From positions 1,488,001-1,552,000 of the forward strand of contig NZ_CP010054.1 of the NCBI RefSeq assembly GCF_000801315.1: 64,000 nt of DNA, read 5' to 3'. A program made the position numbers and the translations under genes. The stretch comes from Hymenobacter sp. DG25B (lineage in GTDB: Bacteria > Bacteroidota > Bacteroidia > Cytophagales > Hymenobacteraceae). The notes under the pieces are model-generated. The model made no database searches, had not been told where the DNA came from, and saw nothing but the letters and a program-made list of their open reading frames with translations. This document shows, piece by piece, positions 62,796-64,000 of the stretch (position 1 is its first letter; every line of letters begins with the position of its first letter).

Positions 62796-62833
62796 AAAAA
62801 AAGCGTCCGGAACTCTCTGGCTCCAGACGCTTT
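62796..62833 (-). terminator. Rho-independent terminator of the gene at 62854
   Basis: On the minus strand the stem AAAGCGTCTGGA / TCCGGACGCTTT is followed by TTTTTTT, a strong terminator for the exported protein gene upstream. Confidence 0.9.
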
Positions 62834-62853
62834 ATACGGGTATTCTGAAAAAG

Positions 62854-63303
62854 CTACTTGCCCTTCTTTTCCACTACGGTCACTTCGTTGCCGGTTTCGG
62901 GGAATTGAAAGCGGCCCCCCACTACTTTTTTGCCGGCCACCTGGCACTCCCAGGTATAGCGGCCGGGCGTAGTGCGGGCGGCCTCATTGTTGTCTGACTT
63001 GAAGTAGTCGCCGTTCAGAGGGTCGGCGGGGTACATCACGTCCACGCCATTCTGGCCCTTTTCAATGTCTTTTACCAGGATGTACTGTTTGCCGTTATCA
63101 TTGGTCACGATAAACTTGGCGGTATAGGTACCCAGCTGGCCGTATTTATCCATTACACCCAGCTTAATGTAGGCGTCCGTGGATACCATCCAGGTTTGTG
63201 CCTGGGCGCTGGTGGCGCGGAAAGCCAGCAGCAGCAGCAGCAGGCCAGCTACGCGCAGCACACGGGTTAAGGATGAGGAATTGTTGCGGGTAGAAGTTTG
63301 CAT
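62854..63303 (-). CDS. Exported small protein, unknown function
   Basis: A 149-residue protein starting at ATG 63303 with a long N-region and signal peptide (LLLLLLAFRATSAQAQ). The mature part is beta-rich: WMVSTDAYIKLGVMDKYGQLG, AKFIVTNDNGKQYILVKDIEKG, YTWECQVAGKKVVGGRF. It ends VVEKKGK. I recognise no family. Such small secreted proteins are common in Hymenobacter. A frame extension to 63414 adds residues before the signal peptide and is unlikely. It stands alone, with a terminator after it. Confidence 0.65.
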   Translation of the reverse strand: MQTSTRNNSSSLTRVLRVAGLLLLLLAFRATSAQAQTWMVSTDAYIKLGVMDKYGQLGTYTAKFIVTNDNGKQYILVKDIEKGQNGVDVMYPADPLNGDYFKSDNNEAARTTPGRYTWECQVAGKKVVGGRFQFPETGNEVTVVEKKGK

Positions 63304-63723
63304 GGTGCGAGTAAATAAGAGTGTGACAAGCGGAAGCGGCAGGACGCCAGAAGAGCAATTAAAAGCTGGCTGAAGCATGAGAATGCGAAGCAAATACATA
63401 CTCTGGCCAACCAAATATAAAAAGCCAACTCAGTAATTCACAATGATTTCAATGGAATTTTTTTGACATGCTACTAAATCTGTAATATTTGCTATCAGCC
63501 TGATAATCTGCTTTAAGACGTTTTTTTGCCTGATAATCTGGGTTGGCTACCGGAAATCGGGCAAAGCGACACGCAGGCGGTTTTTGTCTGATTTCTACAA
63601 AAGTCCTACTTCCGGCCGCACAGCGTACAGCTAGGGTGCCTCATCGGCCAACCGACATTTCTGAAACCGGAGGCAGGCGGTTGTAGCTTTGCCGCCACCG
63701 GTACTTCGCCTGAACCATTTGCT
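63304..63723. other. Divergent intergenic region with two direct repeats
   Basis: About 420 bp with no supported ORF. GCCTGATAATCTG occurs twice in the same orientation (63498-63510 and 63528-63540), 30 bp apart start to start. A TAGCTTTG box at 63684-63691 may be the promoter of the last gene. The first half, upstream of the exported protein gene, is AT-rich. Confidence 0.5.
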
Positions 63724-64000
63724 ATGAGCCGCACCTTCGTGCCTTTTGCCCAACTTCGCCGGCAGCTTACTATTGTAGTGGATAGCGTAGGCCTCGGCGC
63801 GGCCCTCACGCTGGCGCACTGGCGCGGAGCCGCTACTCCAGAGGCCCTGCGCGATGATACCAGCGCCGGCTCCGTGCTGCGGGCCCTGCACGAGCCTGCC
63901 ACGCCGGAACTGGCGGCCGCCGCCGTAACGGCCAATCATTTTGATGTGGATGGCTTTGTAGGCGTGTGGAGCCTGCTGCATCCGGAGCTGGCCCTCCGGC
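63724..64000 (+). CDS. DUF6687-like protein, N-terminal part
   Basis: The ATG at 63724 opens 92 codons to the window edge: MSRTFVPFAQL, then VVDSVGLGAALTLAHWRGAA, TPEALRDDTSAGSVLRALHE and AAVTANHFDVDGFVGVWSLL. The NHFDVDG motif and its position fit DUF6687 proteins, as I recall them, and DHH-like ligands are possible for the His and Asp residues. Function is unknown. A TAGCTTTG box lies about 33 bp upstream. The C-terminal part is missing from the window. Confidence 0.7.
   Translation, partial: MSRTFVPFAQLRRQLTIVVDSVGLGAALTLAHWRGAATPEALRDDTSAGSVLRALHEPATPELAAAAVTANHFDVDGFVGVWSLLHPELALR

Overview
The window looks like a chromosomal segment of a high-GC member of the Bacteroidota, most likely Hymenobacter or a close relative (Cytophagales, Hymenobacteraceae). 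The evidence is TAnnTTTG-type promoters, type IX secretion C-terminal sorting domains, a SusC/FecA-like TonB receptor paired with a DUF4249 lipoprotein, DUF6799- and DUF6687-like proteins, and a general lack of Shine-Dalgarno sequences. I see no rRNA operon, prophage, transposase or CRISPR array. One tRNA gene, tRNA-Leu(CAG), is present.

Layout. 1-9.5 kb: partial Na+/solute symporter, a T9SS-exported repeat protein, an MBL-fold hydrolase, a Bax-inhibitor-1 protein, an M61 peptidase, a frameshifted methyltransferase and two PAP2 phosphatases flanking the tRNA. 9.6-19.4 kb: GAF protein, lipoproteins, a second T9SS cargo, a dicarboxylate symporter, dipeptide epimerase, and a MarR-YceI pair with a clear promoter. 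20-32.5 kb: housekeeping genes clpS, recR, a glycosyltransferase fusion, an aminotransferase, heptose-7-phosphate kinase, hemE, marC, purE, an EEP hydrolase, a DegT aminotransferase and a frameshifted FAD monooxygenase. 32.6-40.5 kb: dnaK, an orphan Imm53-like immunity gene, an alpha/beta hydrolase coupled to an rRNA pseudouridine synthase, a VWA-type membrane protein and an SDR. 40.7-51.4 kb: ackA and pta split by an AT-rich two-gene island, fabG, two paralogous TPR genes around a geranylgeranyl-reductase-like gene, and lpdA with a frameshift. 51.7-64 kb: DUF5996, an AT-rich DUF4738 pseudogene beside an attC-like palindrome, EamA, rarA, sppA, purine nucleoside phosphorylase, the DUF4249/TonB pair, thioredoxin and a partial DUF6687 gene.

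Two signals cut across the window. First, at least six families of inverted-repeat intergenic elements (15 copies) sit almost always at gene 3' ends. They supply stop codons, extend one protein and contain terminator hairpins, and one copy has collapsed into a perfect 62-bp palindrome. Second, four genes are broken by frameshifts, each at a run of G on the + strand and each repaired by adding one or two G. This looks more like systematic homopolymer under-calling than four true pseudogenes.

A third, smaller signal is a TAnnTTTG box lying exactly four bases before the start codon of three genes, which suggests leaderless mRNAs. I did not find a clear new multi-gene defence or biosynthetic system. 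The best candidates for something undescribed are the repeat elements, the orphan Imm53-like gene, the pta/ackA island and the cassette-like DUF4738 locus. All assignments come from reading the sequence and remembered family features; no database search was run.
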